In this document: piece after piece, positions 47,511 through 55,515 of the stretch
Numbering within the stretch: the first letter of the stretch is position 1
Layout: each line of letters starts with the position of its first letter
From: Epilithonimonas hispanica
Lineage (GTDB): Bacteria > Bacteroidota > Bacteroidia > Flavobacteriales > Weeksellaceae
Direction: 5' to 3'
NCBI RefSeq assembly: GCF_003385395.1
Contig: NZ_QNUG01000003.1
Location: 62,001 to 126,000 of the forward strand
Length of the DNA: 64,000 nucleotides
The notes under the pieces: model-generated
What the model was told of the DNA's origin: nothing
The model's database searches: none
What the model saw: only the letters and a program-made list of their open reading frames with translations
Made by a program: the position numbers and the translations under genes

Positions 47511-48133
47511 ATGACTATTAATCTCAATTACATTTTTTTGATTTAGTCTCAAATTTTTGCGACGACGAAAAACTGAAACTTAATTATTGGAAAGAGCTAG
47601 AACAATCTTATTCTCAGAAAAGCAGAAAATATCACAATCTCATTCATCTTGAGAATATGATTCTTGAATTGGAAGAAGTGAAAGATAAAATTTCAAATTA
47701 TCATTGCATACTTTTTTCCATTTTCTATCACGATATTATTTACAAAGCGACATCAAAAGATAACGAAGAAAAAAGTGCAGAATTAGCAAAAACAAGACTG
47801 GAAAAACTGAATATTCCGAGTGAAAAAATAACTAGGATTTACAATCAAATTCTTGCAACAAAGTCACACAAAAAAAGTAAAGATTCTGACACTAATTTTC
47901 TTCTTGATGCAGATTTAGCAATTCTCGGTCAAGATTGGGAAATGTATGAAAATTACACTCAACAAATCAGAAAGGAATATTCAATCTATCCTGACTTTAT
48001 GTATAAACCTGGTCGCAAAAAAGTCTTGACTCATTTCCTTGAATTTGATGAGATTTTCAAAACAGATTACTTTAAAGAAAAGTATGAAGTAAATGCGAGA
48101 TTAAATATTCAAAGAGAGTTAAGCAAAAAATAA
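47511..48133 (+). pseudogene. HD-type predicted metal-dependent hydrolase, frameshifted near its start
   Basis: From the ATG at 47511 the frame reads MTINLNYIFL and stops. Adding one T to the T7 run at 47533-47539 joins it to an open frame beginning FFDLVSNFCDDEKLKLNYW, giving about 207 residues. The HD-type motifs are YHNLIHL (His pair) and FYHDIIY (His-Asp), with KSHKKSKDSDTNFLLDADLAILG further on (Asp). The intact tail from Met 47657 lacks the first histidines. The family is annotated as predicted HD-superfamily hydrolase of unknown substrate. A homopolymer error in the sequence is as likely as a true mutation. Confidence 0.65.
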
Positions 48134-48136
48134 ATT

Positions 48137-48165
48137 TTGTTTGTTACCAAAATTTGGTAACTTTG
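48137..48165 (+). promoter_or_regulatory. Promoter and palindromic operator of parDE
   Basis: TTG (48137-48139) and TAACTTTG (48158-48165) are spaced by 18 nt, a good Bacteroidota promoter. Between and overlapping them is the palindrome GTTACCAAAATTTGGTAAC (48143-48161, 9-bp arms around one base). Antitoxins of the ParD type bind such sites and repress their own operon, so this is the likely autoregulatory operator. Confidence 0.72.
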
Positions 48166-48185
48166 ATTTAGAATAAAAAATTAAA

Positions 48186-48434
48186 ATGGGACGTAATACA
48201 TCCGTTTCTTTAGGAAATCATTTTGAAGATTTTGTGGATGAAAAAATTTCACAAGGGAGATTCAAGAATGCAAGTGAAGTGATTCGTGCGGGATTAAGAC
48301 TTTTGGAAGAAGAGGAAAATAAATTACAATTCCTTAAAAATGCAATCAAAGAAGGCACCGAAAGTGGGATTGCAAAAGATTTTGAACCAAAAAATCATCT
48401 TGCATCTTTAAAAGCCAAAATTAAAAATGGCTAA
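48186..48434 (+). CDS. parD: ParD-type antitoxin
   Basis: This 82-residue protein has a ribbon-helix-helix N-terminus (TSVSLGNHFEDFVDEKISQG, then NASEVIRAGLRLLEEEE) for DNA binding. Its charged C-terminal tail (GTESGIAKDFEPKNHL) would wrap the toxin. It overlaps the toxin gene by 8 nt, the usual coupled arrangement. A palindromic operator lies upstream. Confidence 0.9.
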   Translation: MGRNTSVSLGNHFEDFVDEKISQGRFKNASEVIRAGLRLLEEEENKLQFLKNAIKEGTESGIAKDFEPKNHLASLKAKIKNG

Positions 48435-48726
48435 ATATTTGTTCACGAACAAAGCTGTCAATGACCTTTCCAATATTTATGAATATACTTATCACTTTTG
48501 GTCAGAAAATCAAGCTGATAAATATTATGAAGAACTAATTAGCTTCTGTGAAATGCTTTCAGAAAACCCGAATATTGGTAAAAATTATAAAGAAATTGCT
48601 TCTGACATTTTTGGATTTCTTGCTAATCGACATATTATCTTTTACCGAATTTTAAATGTCAATGAAATAGAAATTACAAGAATTATTAGCGCTAATATGG
48701 ATTTGAAATCAAGAATAAAAGATTAA
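48427..48726 (+). CDS. parE: ParE/RelE-superfamily toxin
   Basis: This 99-residue protein has the ParE fold pattern: KAVNDLSNIYEYTYHFWSENQADKYYEELISFC, NIGKNYKEI and ANRHIIFYRIL. ParE toxins poison DNA gyrase, while RelE relatives cut mRNA; the partner ParD favours the former. Its stop codon overlaps the stop of the convergent pheA gene, with no terminator between. Confidence 0.88.
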   Translation: MAKYLFTNKAVNDLSNIYEYTYHFWSENQADKYYEELISFCEMLSENPNIGKNYKEIASDIFGFLANRHIIFYRILNVNEIEITRIISANMDLKSRIKD

Positions 48727-49571
48727 GATTCCAACAAAAACTCCTTATAATTCCCCAAAAACTTAACATCTGCGCCAATTGCTCTCAATTCATCAATCGA
48801 ATTGATATAAAGAACATTGTTCCAATCTCCGACAACAGTTACAAAAAAGAAATAGTTACCGAGTTTGGTTTTCAAAGTTCGGGATTCGATTTTGCTAAGG
48901 TTCATATTTCGCCACGCAAAAACCGATAAAACCTGATGCAGTCCTCCAGCGTGGTCTTCGGGAAGCGTAATCAAAAGCCCGGTTTTCTTTCCTGAACTGT
49001 TCAAATCGCTATCAAAACTTTCATCACTTTTCGAAATCACAATGAATCTCGTATGATTCTCTTCAACATCGTGAATGTTATCATTAATGATTTTCAGACC
49101 GTATAATTCCGCAGCAAATTTGTTGGCAACAGCCGCAATTTTCCGGTCAGGATTTTCAGAAACCCGTTTTGCAGCCGCAGCCGTAGAAGTAAAATCTTGT
49201 TTTGTAACTTCGGGATAATTATGATTTAAAAAATGAAAACTTTGTGCAAGAGCCTGCGGATGAGAATAGATTTTCTCAATTTCAGTATCATTTTCTTGAT
49301 TTGGATGAATCATCAAATGATGCGCAATCGGCATTACAGCTTCCGCTTCAACTCTGATTTCCGGCGTTTGATAAAGATAATCCAAAGTCATAGAAACCGT
49401 TCCTTCTATAGAGTTTTCCAAAGGAACAACCGCTTTATCCACTTCATTATTCTGAACCGCCAAAAAGCAATCCAAAATATTGGCTTTCGGAATCAATTCT
49501 TCGTTTGGGAATAATTGAGTCGCGGTCAACTGCGTAAAAGAGGCTTCGGGTCCTAAGAATGCTATTTTCAT
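48723..49571 (-). CDS. pheA: Prephenate dehydratase
   Basis: This 282-residue enzyme (EC 4.2.1.51) makes phenylpyruvate for phenylalanine synthesis. The catalytic domain shows FLGPEASFTQLTA, VPLENSIEGTVS, TSTAAAAKRVS and NHTRFIVIS, the conserved TRF motif. A C-terminal ACT domain with KIESRTLKTKLGNYFFFVTVVG should bind phenylalanine for feedback control. No chorismate mutase domain is fused. The gene ends convergently with parE, sharing stop-codon bases. Confidence 0.93.
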   Translation of the reverse strand: MKIAFLGPEASFTQLTATQLFPNEELIPKANILDCFLAVQNNEVDKAVVPLENSIEGTVSMTLDYLYQTPEIRVEAEAVMPIAHHLMIHPNQENDTEIEKIYSHPQALAQSFHFLNHNYPEVTKQDFTSTAAAAKRVSENPDRKIAAVANKFAAELYGLKIINDNIHDVEENHTRFIVISKSDESFDSDLNSSGKKTGLLITLPEDHAGGLHQVLSVFAWRNMNLSKIESRTLKTKLGNYFFFVTVVGDWNNVLYINSIDELRAIGADVKFLGNYKEFLLES

Positions 49572-49594
49572 TTTGCGAAATTAAAGAATTTTTG

Positions 49595-49729
49595 AACCAC
49601 AAAAGTCACAAAAGATATCGAAAAACAAAAATTTACTGAAGATTACAAAAGTTAAAACTTTAAAACAGATTCTTTTTTGAACTTTTGACAGACTTAAAAA
49701 TGACAATAGCTTTTGTGCCTTTTGTCGTT
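49595..49729. repeat. AACCACAAAAG inverted repeat, copy 3
   Basis: The ends are AACCACAAAAGTCACAAAAG and CTTTTGTGCCTTTTGTCGTT, the same arms as the copies at 6623 and 7698 but with an unrelated, shorter interior. It fills the gap between pheA and the DUF2490 gene. Confidence 0.65.
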
Positions 49730-50516
49730 AATCAGCTTTCTTAGAAAAATCAAAATTAAAATTTGCACTTACGATAAAACCATTGTTATACTGGAACACA
49801 TTTTTACCTTCCACTTCCCTTCCCAACTGTACAATCTGATTCAGATAACCACCTTCTACTCTCAACAAATCATTGAATTTATAACCTAACAACACTCCGA
49901 TTCTATTTTGGTCAAAAATATTCTCAACAACATTTTTTCCAAAGCCAATCATTACCTCATCATAAACCGCAACATAAGGCGTTTTCTCAACAATCAAAGT
50001 TCCTTTCAAAGGCATTTGCAAACGAATCATATAACGAGCTCTGTTCATAAAAGGAAACTCATCTTCCGAAGTGAGATTAGCATTAGAATATCTCCCAACC
50101 CAGCGCTGTTCCAACATAAAACGGTGTGACAAATCGATTTTCCCAATCTTGTCGGTCACCGTTGCCATTTCGTAAATTCTATGCTCCGTGAAATCTTTTC
50201 CCATTCCGTTCAATGGAATTTCACCATAAGGAAAAGTCTCTGCCCAAGCGTAACCAAGTCGTAATTGCAGATTCGGGTTTGCCTGAAAATTGATTCCCAA
50301 ACGTAAAAGACTCTGCTGCCAGGTTGTGATATAATCATTTCTCCTCCACTGATATTCGGTATGGATGGAGAATTTTGAATCTAATTTAAACGTTCCGTTG
50401 TAAGCGTACCAGCCAATATTATTGTGATTGCTTATTCGGTTTTGTGCGGACAATGAATTTGAAATTAAAACCAGAAATAATGCGCTAAAGAATAATTTTG
50501 CTTTAGTGAAAACCAT
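49728..50516 (-). CDS. DUF2490-family outer-membrane protein
   Basis: This 262-residue exported protein has a signal peptide to about residue 24 (SNSLSAQ). It shows alternating aromatic beta-strands ending in an aromatic-rich segment. The pattern (WYAYNGTFKLDSKFSIHTEYQWRR, LRLGYAWAETFPYG, FMLEQRW) is that of DUF2490, a predicted beta-barrel of unknown role. It appears to be a single transcript unit. Confidence 0.75.
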   Translation of the reverse strand: MVFTKAKLFFSALFLVLISNSLSAQNRISNHNNIGWYAYNGTFKLDSKFSIHTEYQWRRNDYITTWQQSLLRLGINFQANPNLQLRLGYAWAETFPYGEIPLNGMGKDFTEHRIYEMATVTDKIGKIDLSHRFMLEQRWVGRYSNANLTSEDEFPFMNRARYMIRLQMPLKGTLIVEKTPYVAVYDEVMIGFGKNVVENIFDQNRIGVLLGYKFNDLLRVEGGYLNQIVQLGREVEGKNVFQYNNGFIVSANFNFDFSKKAD

Positions 50517-50575
50517 ATTAAAATGTTATCGATTTCTACAAAACTAACGATTCAGAAAGGGAAAAGCAAATGACT

Positions 50576-51019
50576 TTAATTCGTTTCTATGCTAATTGCA
50601 GGAACTTTATAATTATTGAATTTCTTGTCAGGCTGTAGAATTCTGGCTTTTTTCAGAAGGTCTTCTGCAATTAGAATCGATTGGTTGTGAACTTCGATAT
50701 CATTTAGAAAAAACCTTGATTCTGATGTAAGATTCAATTTTGTTTTAGCTTCAGCAATGGTTACTTTTTTGATAGTTTGAGGCTTTTTCATTACAATATT
50801 AATCAAACCATTTTTCACGAGGTCGTCATATTGTTCGATTTGCGAAAACGGCGATTTGTAAACTTGAACACTTTGAATTTCTTCTGGATTGAAACTGTGA
50901 AGCAACACATTAGAAACAATTACATTATCAACAATATAAATCGGATTAACGTCAGATTTCTGGGCAAAAGAAAATTGAACACAAAAGAAAACTGCGAAAG
51001 CCAGAATTAGCTTTTTCAT
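50576..51019 (-). CDS. Small secreted protein with a TonB-plug-like segment
   Basis: This 147-residue protein has a signal peptide (to about residue 19, ending FAQ). Next comes IYIVDNVIVSNVLLHSFNPEEIQSVQVYKSP, which matches the core of SusC plug domains (VDG...IESVxVLKD) but has no barrel after it. The remainder (70-147) is unrecognised, with KKVTIAEAKTKLNLTSESRFFLNDIEV. It might be a free-standing plug fold or a remnant of a larger receptor. It has a clear start and stop, with no barrel-coding sequence in the neighbouring gene. Confidence 0.6.
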   Translation of the reverse strand: MKKLILAFAVFFCVQFSFAQKSDVNPIYIVDNVIVSNVLLHSFNPEEIQSVQVYKSPFSQIEQYDDLVKNGLINIVMKKPQTIKKVTIAEAKTKLNLTSESRFFLNDIEVHNQSILIAEDLLKKARILQPDKKFNNYKVPAISIETN

Positions 51020-51052
51020 AAATTTTGGATTTAAAGAACTAAATTAAGAATT

Positions 51053-52123
51053 TTAATTGGCGTCGCCTTTTTCGATACCTTCTTCAATTTTTTCAACAAC
51101 CCCTTCTTTTTCTTCTTGTGAAATTTCGAATTGGTCTTCTTTATCCTCATTTCTCACCACCAGTGAAATCCAAATCGGGAAATGGTCAGAATCCACAGAT
51201 TTCATTCTTTTCATATCAACCAATCGGAAATGTGGACTTACGAAAAAATGGTCAAGAGGCCAACGAAGAAACCAATATTTGGCGTGAAACGTATTGTACA
51301 TTCCTCGTCCACGTCGCGGATCGAGCATTCCACTGGATTTTAGAAATAACTTGGTGGTTCTGGACCAGGCGACATCATTCAGGTCTCCAAAAACAATGGC
51401 TGGTTTTCCAAATTCCTCTGCCTTTTCGCCCACCAGAAGAATCTCGGCATCACGTTCTGTACTTTCAGGATTTTCCTGTGGCACAGGCGGTGTTGGATGA
51501 ATTCCATATAAACGAACGATGTCATTATTATATTCCAAATCCGCTACAATAGACGGAATATCGTCATCAATCAAATAATTGATTTCCTGATTTTTAATCG
51601 GGAATTGGCTGTAAAATAGAAGTCCATAAGTGTTTGGCAAAGGAACTTCAATTTTATGAGGATAACTATCTGTAGCCGATTTCAGAGCGTTTTTCCATTC
51701 TTCATCAGTCTCCAAGAAAAACAAAACAGACGGATTATTTTCGTTAACTAAATCAATTAATTTCTGATAATTATTATTGTACTGATAAACATTGCAAACC
51801 AAAATATCCAAAGGTTTTTCACCGGAATTTGGTTTAATTTTATCAATCATTGTTTTTCCAAATTTTGTGTAAGGAAGAATGATATAAAATAAATAAAATG
51901 ACAAAATGATCTCCGAAAAAAGAAGAACCTGATCATAAATCGTTGGATTTTCAAAAGTAAAAAACCAAACTAAAATGAGAACCAACAGAATGATAAACTT
52001 CTGAAAACGTGGATAATCAAAAACTCTGAAAGTCCAATATGTATTTTTAATCGCCGGCATCAGAACCGATAAAATCGCCAAAACCGAAATGCTCCAATAC
52101 AAATAAGACGTCCAGTGTTCCAT
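51053..52123 (-). CDS. Membrane-anchored endonuclease/exonuclease/phosphatase-family protein
   Basis: This 356-residue protein has about three N-terminal membrane segments (residues 8-100). An EEP catalytic domain follows with LVCNVYQYNNNYQKL, FFLETDEEW (metal-binding Glu), VFGDLNDVAWS (Asp and Asn) and DSDHFPIW (catalytic Asp-His). The C-terminus is rich in glutamate and lysine. Family members are nucleases or phosphoesterases acting on lipids or nucleotides. The membrane anchor suggests an extracytoplasmic substrate. The GNAT gene lies 9 bp upstream, so the two may be cotranscribed. Confidence 0.8.
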   Translation of the reverse strand: MEHWTSYLYWSISVLAILSVLMPAIKNTYWTFRVFDYPRFQKFIILLVLILVWFFTFENPTIYDQVLLFSEIILSFYLFYIILPYTKFGKTMIDKIKPNSGEKPLDILVCNVYQYNNNYQKLIDLVNENNPSVLFFLETDEEWKNALKSATDSYPHKIEVPLPNTYGLLFYSQFPIKNQEINYLIDDDIPSIVADLEYNNDIVRLYGIHPTPPVPQENPESTERDAEILLVGEKAEEFGKPAIVFGDLNDVAWSRTTKLFLKSSGMLDPRRGRGMYNTFHAKYWFLRWPLDHFFVSPHFRLVDMKRMKSVDSDHFPIWISLVVRNEDKEDQFEISQEEKEGVVEKIEEGIEKGDAN

Positions 52124-52132
52124 TCAATCAAT

Positions 52133-52630
52133 TTATTCTTTAATATTTTTTCCGAGGATAATCAGACTTCGTTTTTCGCCGTCCAATTCGGCAATATTTT
52201 TGAGATTTGCCCATAATTTAAAACCGAATTTCTCAAACAAAGTCAAACTCGGAAGGTTATGTGCGAAGATAAATGCGAGAAGATTTTCGATTCCAAGGTC
52301 GTGAGATTTTTCGATGGCATACTCCAGAATCAATCTGCCCAAACCTTTTCCTCGATATTTTTCATCAATATAAATACTGATTTCTGCAGTTTTCTGATAA
52401 GCCGGTCTTCCGTAGAAATCCTGAAAACTTACCCAGCCAACGGTATTTTTCTCCGAATCCAAAACCATCCAAAGCGGACGAAATTCAGAATTATGCTGAT
52501 GAAACCAGTCGATTTTGCTCTCGACAGAAACAGGTTCCAAATCAGCAGTAACCAATCGCGATGCAACCGTAGAATTGTAAATTTCCACAATCTTAGGAAG
52601 GTCATCTAAAGTCGCATCACGAAAAGTCAT
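52133..52630 (-). CDS. GNAT acetyltransferase (phosphinothricin-acetyltransferase type)
   Basis: This 165-residue protein is of the PAT-like GNAT branch. It has FRDATLDDLPKIVEIYNSTV at the start, WVSFQDFYGRPAYQKTAEISIYI, the acetyl-CoA loop DEKYRGKGLGRLIL, and NLPSLTLFEKFGFKLWA near the end. It would transfer an acetyl group to a small amine such as an amino acid analogue. Whether it gives herbicide resistance cannot be told. Confidence 0.85.
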   Translation of the reverse strand: MTFRDATLDDLPKIVEIYNSTVASRLVTADLEPVSVESKIDWFHQHNSEFRPLWMVLDSEKNTVGWVSFQDFYGRPAYQKTAEISIYIDEKYRGKGLGRLILEYAIEKSHDLGIENLLAFIFAHNLPSLTLFEKFGFKLWANLKNIAELDGEKRSLIILGKNIKE

Positions 52631-52640
52631 AGTTTATTAT

Positions 52641-52732
52641 TTGTTAAACTGTTGATTTGTTAAACTGTAAAATCATAAAATTGATTAATCTCAAAACTGC
52701 AAAACGATTTTACAAATCAACAATTTTACGAT
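52641..52732. repeat. TTTTACGATTT repeat, copy right of the GNAT gene
   Basis: This AT-rich palindromic element has TTGTTAAACTGTTGATTTG on the left and AAACGATTTTACAAATCAAC plus TTTTACGATTT on the right. A related element sits on the other side of the trans-sulfuration gene at 53887-53978. Confidence 0.6.
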
Positions 52733-53884
52733 TTAAATAATTGAGTTAAACGCTTGTTCCAAATCAGCAATCAAATCTTCTGCATCTTCGATTCCGACAC
52801 TTAATCTTACCAAGTCATCAGTAATTCCAAGAACAGCTCTTTTATCTTCAGGAATTGAAGCGTGTGTCATCATCGCAGGAAGATTCGCCAACGATTCTAC
52901 TCCGCCCAAAGATTCTGCCAAAGTGAAAACTTTGATATTTTCTAAGAATTTAATGGCATCTTCTTTTTTTCCAGACTTGAACGTGAAAGAAACCATTCCA
53001 CCAAATTCTGTCATTTGTCTTGTTGCCAAATCATATTGCGGATGAGACGACAATCCCGGATAATAAATCTTTTCTACCAAAGAATGATTTTCAAGAAATT
53101 TAGCGATTTCGAAACCGTTGTCAGAATGTCTTTGCATTCTAAGCGCCAAAGTTTTGATTCCTCTCAAGACCAAATAAGAATCGTGAGGACCTAAAATTCC
53201 ACCGCTCGCAAACTGAATGAAATGTAATTTCTCTCCTAATTCAACATCTTTTGCAATCAAAGCGCCGGCAATCACATCAGAATGTCCGCCTAAATATTTA
53301 GTCGCAGAATGCATCACAATATCAGCTCCCAAATCCAACGGTTTCTGAATATAAGGTGTTGCAAATGTATTATCAACAGCAACCAAAATATCTTTGCCTT
53401 TTACGGCATCAGCTACCATTTTGATGTCTACCAATTTCATCAATGGATTGGTTGGTGTTTCAAGCCAGATTAATTTAGTTTTATCAGTAATAACACTTTC
53501 TAATTCTTCGACATTATCAAAACCGATGAATGTAAATTTCAACTGATATTTCTCGAATAATCTGGTGAACATTCTGTAAGAGCCTCCATAAAGGTCATCT
53601 ACAGCAATTACTTCGTCGCCAGGACTTAGCAATTTCAAAACACAATCAATCGCTGCCAAACCAGAACCGAAAGCTAAACCTCTAGCTCCGTTTTCTATGC
53701 TTGCCAAAGAATCTTCCAAAGCTTGTCTCGTAGGATTTGCTCCTCTGGAATATTCGTAACCAGAAAGTAATTGTCCCGGACTTTTTTGTGCAAATGTTGA
53801 TGTCAAAAATACAGGAACGTTCACTGCTCCAGTTGCAGGCTCGTGGTGTTGCCCACCGTGTATCACTTTTGTATTGAATTTCAT
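52733..53884 (-). CDS. metB: Trans-sulfuration PLP enzyme (cystathionine gamma-synthase/lyase)
   Basis: This 383-residue PLP-dependent enzyme of the Cys/Met metabolism family shows TKVIHGGQHHEPATGAVNVP, YEYSRGANPTRQALE, and the Schiff-base lysine in MHSATKYLGGHSDVIAG. The C-terminal half contains SLGGVESLANLPAMMTHASIP. The length fits MetB or MetC/CGL; sequence alone does not separate synthase from lyase. It stands alone between two copies of the same intergenic repeat, so its transcription unit is monocistronic. Confidence 0.85.
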   Translation of the reverse strand: MKFNTKVIHGGQHHEPATGAVNVPVFLTSTFAQKSPGQLLSGYEYSRGANPTRQALEDSLASIENGARGLAFGSGLAAIDCVLKLLSPGDEVIAVDDLYGGSYRMFTRLFEKYQLKFTFIGFDNVEELESVITDKTKLIWLETPTNPLMKLVDIKMVADAVKGKDILVAVDNTFATPYIQKPLDLGADIVMHSATKYLGGHSDVIAGALIAKDVELGEKLHFIQFASGGILGPHDSYLVLRGIKTLALRMQRHSDNGFEIAKFLENHSLVEKIYYPGLSSHPQYDLATRQMTEFGGMVSFTFKSGKKEDAIKFLENIKVFTLAESLGGVESLANLPAMMTHASIPEDKRAVLGITDDLVRLSVGIEDAEDLIADLEQAFNSII

Positions 53885-53886
53885 AT

Positions 53887-53978
53887 TGTCGATTTGTTAA
53901 TTTGTTGATTTGTAAAATCGATGATTCGCTAATTTGTTAATCTTATAAAACGATTTTACAATTTCACAGTTTTACGAT
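53887..53978. repeat. TTTTACGATTT repeat, copy left of gldC
   Basis: TTTGTTAATTTGTTGATTTGTAAAATCG is followed by AAACGATTTTACAA and TTTTACGATTT. It shares the arms and the closing word with the element at 52641-52732. Confidence 0.6.
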
Positions 53979-54305
53979 TTACATTTTTATCGCAGACTTC
54001 ACAGCAAATTCCTCAGCCATTTCTCCAATCCATTGTGCGACATCTTCTTCGCTAGTTGCTCTTTCGTAAGTGTGTCCAATGGAAACTAAGATTTGATGAA
54101 AGAATCTTTTCATTTCGTCAACAGGCATATCTTTTGTCCAAAGGTCGATTCTAAGCGCTTCCATAGCTTTGCTATCCCAAACGGAAATCATCGCAGCTTT
54201 AGTTTCTTGTCTTTTGATGCCGCCGTCTTCGGCTTTCCAAAACATTTTTTCCGGAACGTGATTATCGTCCAATTCTACATCTATAACGATTTTTGTCTTT
54301 TTCAT
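53979..54305 (-). CDS. gldC: Gliding motility protein GldC
   Basis: This 108-residue protein matches GldC by its whole pattern: KTKIVIDVELDDNHVPEKMFWKAEDGG, LRIDLWTKDMPVDEMKRFFHQ and WIGEMAEEFAVK. In Flavobacterium johnsoniae GldC lacks an essential function but improves gliding, and it lies next to gldB as here. It has no signal peptide. The gldB gene follows upstream after a repeat-filled gap. Confidence 0.9.
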   Translation of the reverse strand: MKKTKIVIDVELDDNHVPEKMFWKAEDGGIKRQETKAAMISVWDSKAMEALRIDLWTKDMPVDEMKRFFHQILVSIGHTYERATSEEDVAQWIGEMAEEFAVKSAIKM

Positions 54306-54348
54306 TGATTTTATTCCTAATATATTAAGTGATATTTATTCTAATTTT

Positions 54349-54428
54349 AAACGCAAAGTCCGCAAAGTTTTTTTTTCCTAATTGAAAATATTTTTAAGAT
54401 TCGCGAAGGCGCTCCGCTCAGCAAAAAA
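54349..54428. repeat. Intergenic repeat between gldC and gldB (ACGCAAAGT type)
   Basis: AAACGCAAAGTCCGCAAAGT, a T-tract, then TTCGCGAAGGCGCTCCGC. This arrangement resembles dispersed flavobacterial repeats. Only one copy is in this window, so the call rests on pattern alone. Confidence 0.4.
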
Positions 54429-54456
54429 TTAAATTATTTAAAAAACTCTCAAAACT

Positions 54457-55440
54457 CTATTTCGGTCTGTATTCAGAAGCATTGAAAATCTCCGTTGCAT
54501 TTTTCTTTAAAAACACCGGTAATTTTTCTTCCGGATGAGCTTTCAAATAATGTTTGCAAATCTGCCAACCTGTCCAAATGGCGATTTGTGGAGAGCTTTC
54601 TCTATCAACTTCTGTATAGAATTTTGAAAATGGTCCGGGTGTAATGAATCTTTCAGAAAGATTTGGATCTGCACTGAAAAGCAAATCATTTTCAACAAAA
54701 TAGTTCCAGATATTAGCTTCGTTAGCAACCGCCCAACCGTATTGAGCTTTTGTATAATTTATTTTTAGATAATCCGGAACATTTGGTAAAAATGCGTCTT
54801 GAAGAATCTGAATTTTTCCTTGGTAAACAATTTGATCCAAAAACTTCTGCTGATCGATTGGAGCAGGAACTAATCTGGACGCAAAAAACATAGAAATCTT
54901 TGGAACTAAATTTTGTGGATTCATAGATTTTTGAAAATATAAATCCAGACCTTTATAATTCTTATTGCCGTCTCCCATAAAACCTGTCATATCAACAAAA
55001 AGCATATTCTGATCTTCTCTCAGAAAAATCGGATCCGTTACATTTTGTGGATCAACAACCGATGAATAAAGATAAATATGAGGAGGAACAAAATTTGGAA
55101 AGTAATTTTTGATGTGTGAGAAAAGATCAACTAAATCTTTATTCAATTTTGTTTTATCAATCTTAGAAATCGCTTCTTTATAAATGCGAACTTCCATTGT
55201 ATCTTTTCTTCTATTCTCGTAATCTGCATCAGGAACAGAACCCTGAAACCAAGGATATTTGGCCTTGAAATCTTCCAAACTTACTTTAGAATCATAGAAT
55301 TCACCTGACAAATCTGTGATCTCCAATTTTTTGACAGGATTTTTAATTTCTACATCCCATTGGTTTTCATTTTCTTTTTTACAGGAACTCAATCCAAAAA
55401 CTAAAACCGAAGAAATCGTGATATATCGGAAAAACTTCAT
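54457..55440 (-). CDS. gldB: Gliding motility lipoprotein GldB
   Basis: The product has about 327 residues from the start at 55440, where MKFFRYITISSVLVFGLSSC gives a lipoprotein signal with Cys at residue 20. An in-frame start 34 codons upstream would destroy this signal and run into the nadE start, so it is rejected. The mature part has WDVEIKNPVKKLEITDLSGEFYD, KYPWFQG and WTGWQICKHYL, characteristic of GldB. GldB is essential for gliding in F. johnsoniae and is linked to the GldK/L/M/N machinery. It is divergent from nadE. Confidence 0.92.
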   Translation of the reverse strand: MKFFRYITISSVLVFGLSSCKKENENQWDVEIKNPVKKLEITDLSGEFYDSKVSLEDFKAKYPWFQGSVPDADYENRRKDTMEVRIYKEAISKIDKTKLNKDLVDLFSHIKNYFPNFVPPHIYLYSSVVDPQNVTDPIFLREDQNMLFVDMTGFMGDGNKNYKGLDLYFQKSMNPQNLVPKISMFFASRLVPAPIDQQKFLDQIVYQGKIQILQDAFLPNVPDYLKINYTKAQYGWAVANEANIWNYFVENDLLFSADPNLSERFITPGPFSKFYTEVDRESSPQIAIWTGWQICKHYLKAHPEEKLPVFLKKNATEIFNASEYRPK

Positions 55441-55515
55441 TATTTTTACATTAAGATTTTCGAAAAAGCAAAAATAACGCTTTAAATCTTGAATCAAGAA
55501 TTTTAACAAAATATT

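Noticed and set aside
53885-53978. SAM riboswitch before the trans-sulfuration gene
   Set aside because: The leader is filled by the AT-rich repeat and shows none of the conserved riboswitch cores.
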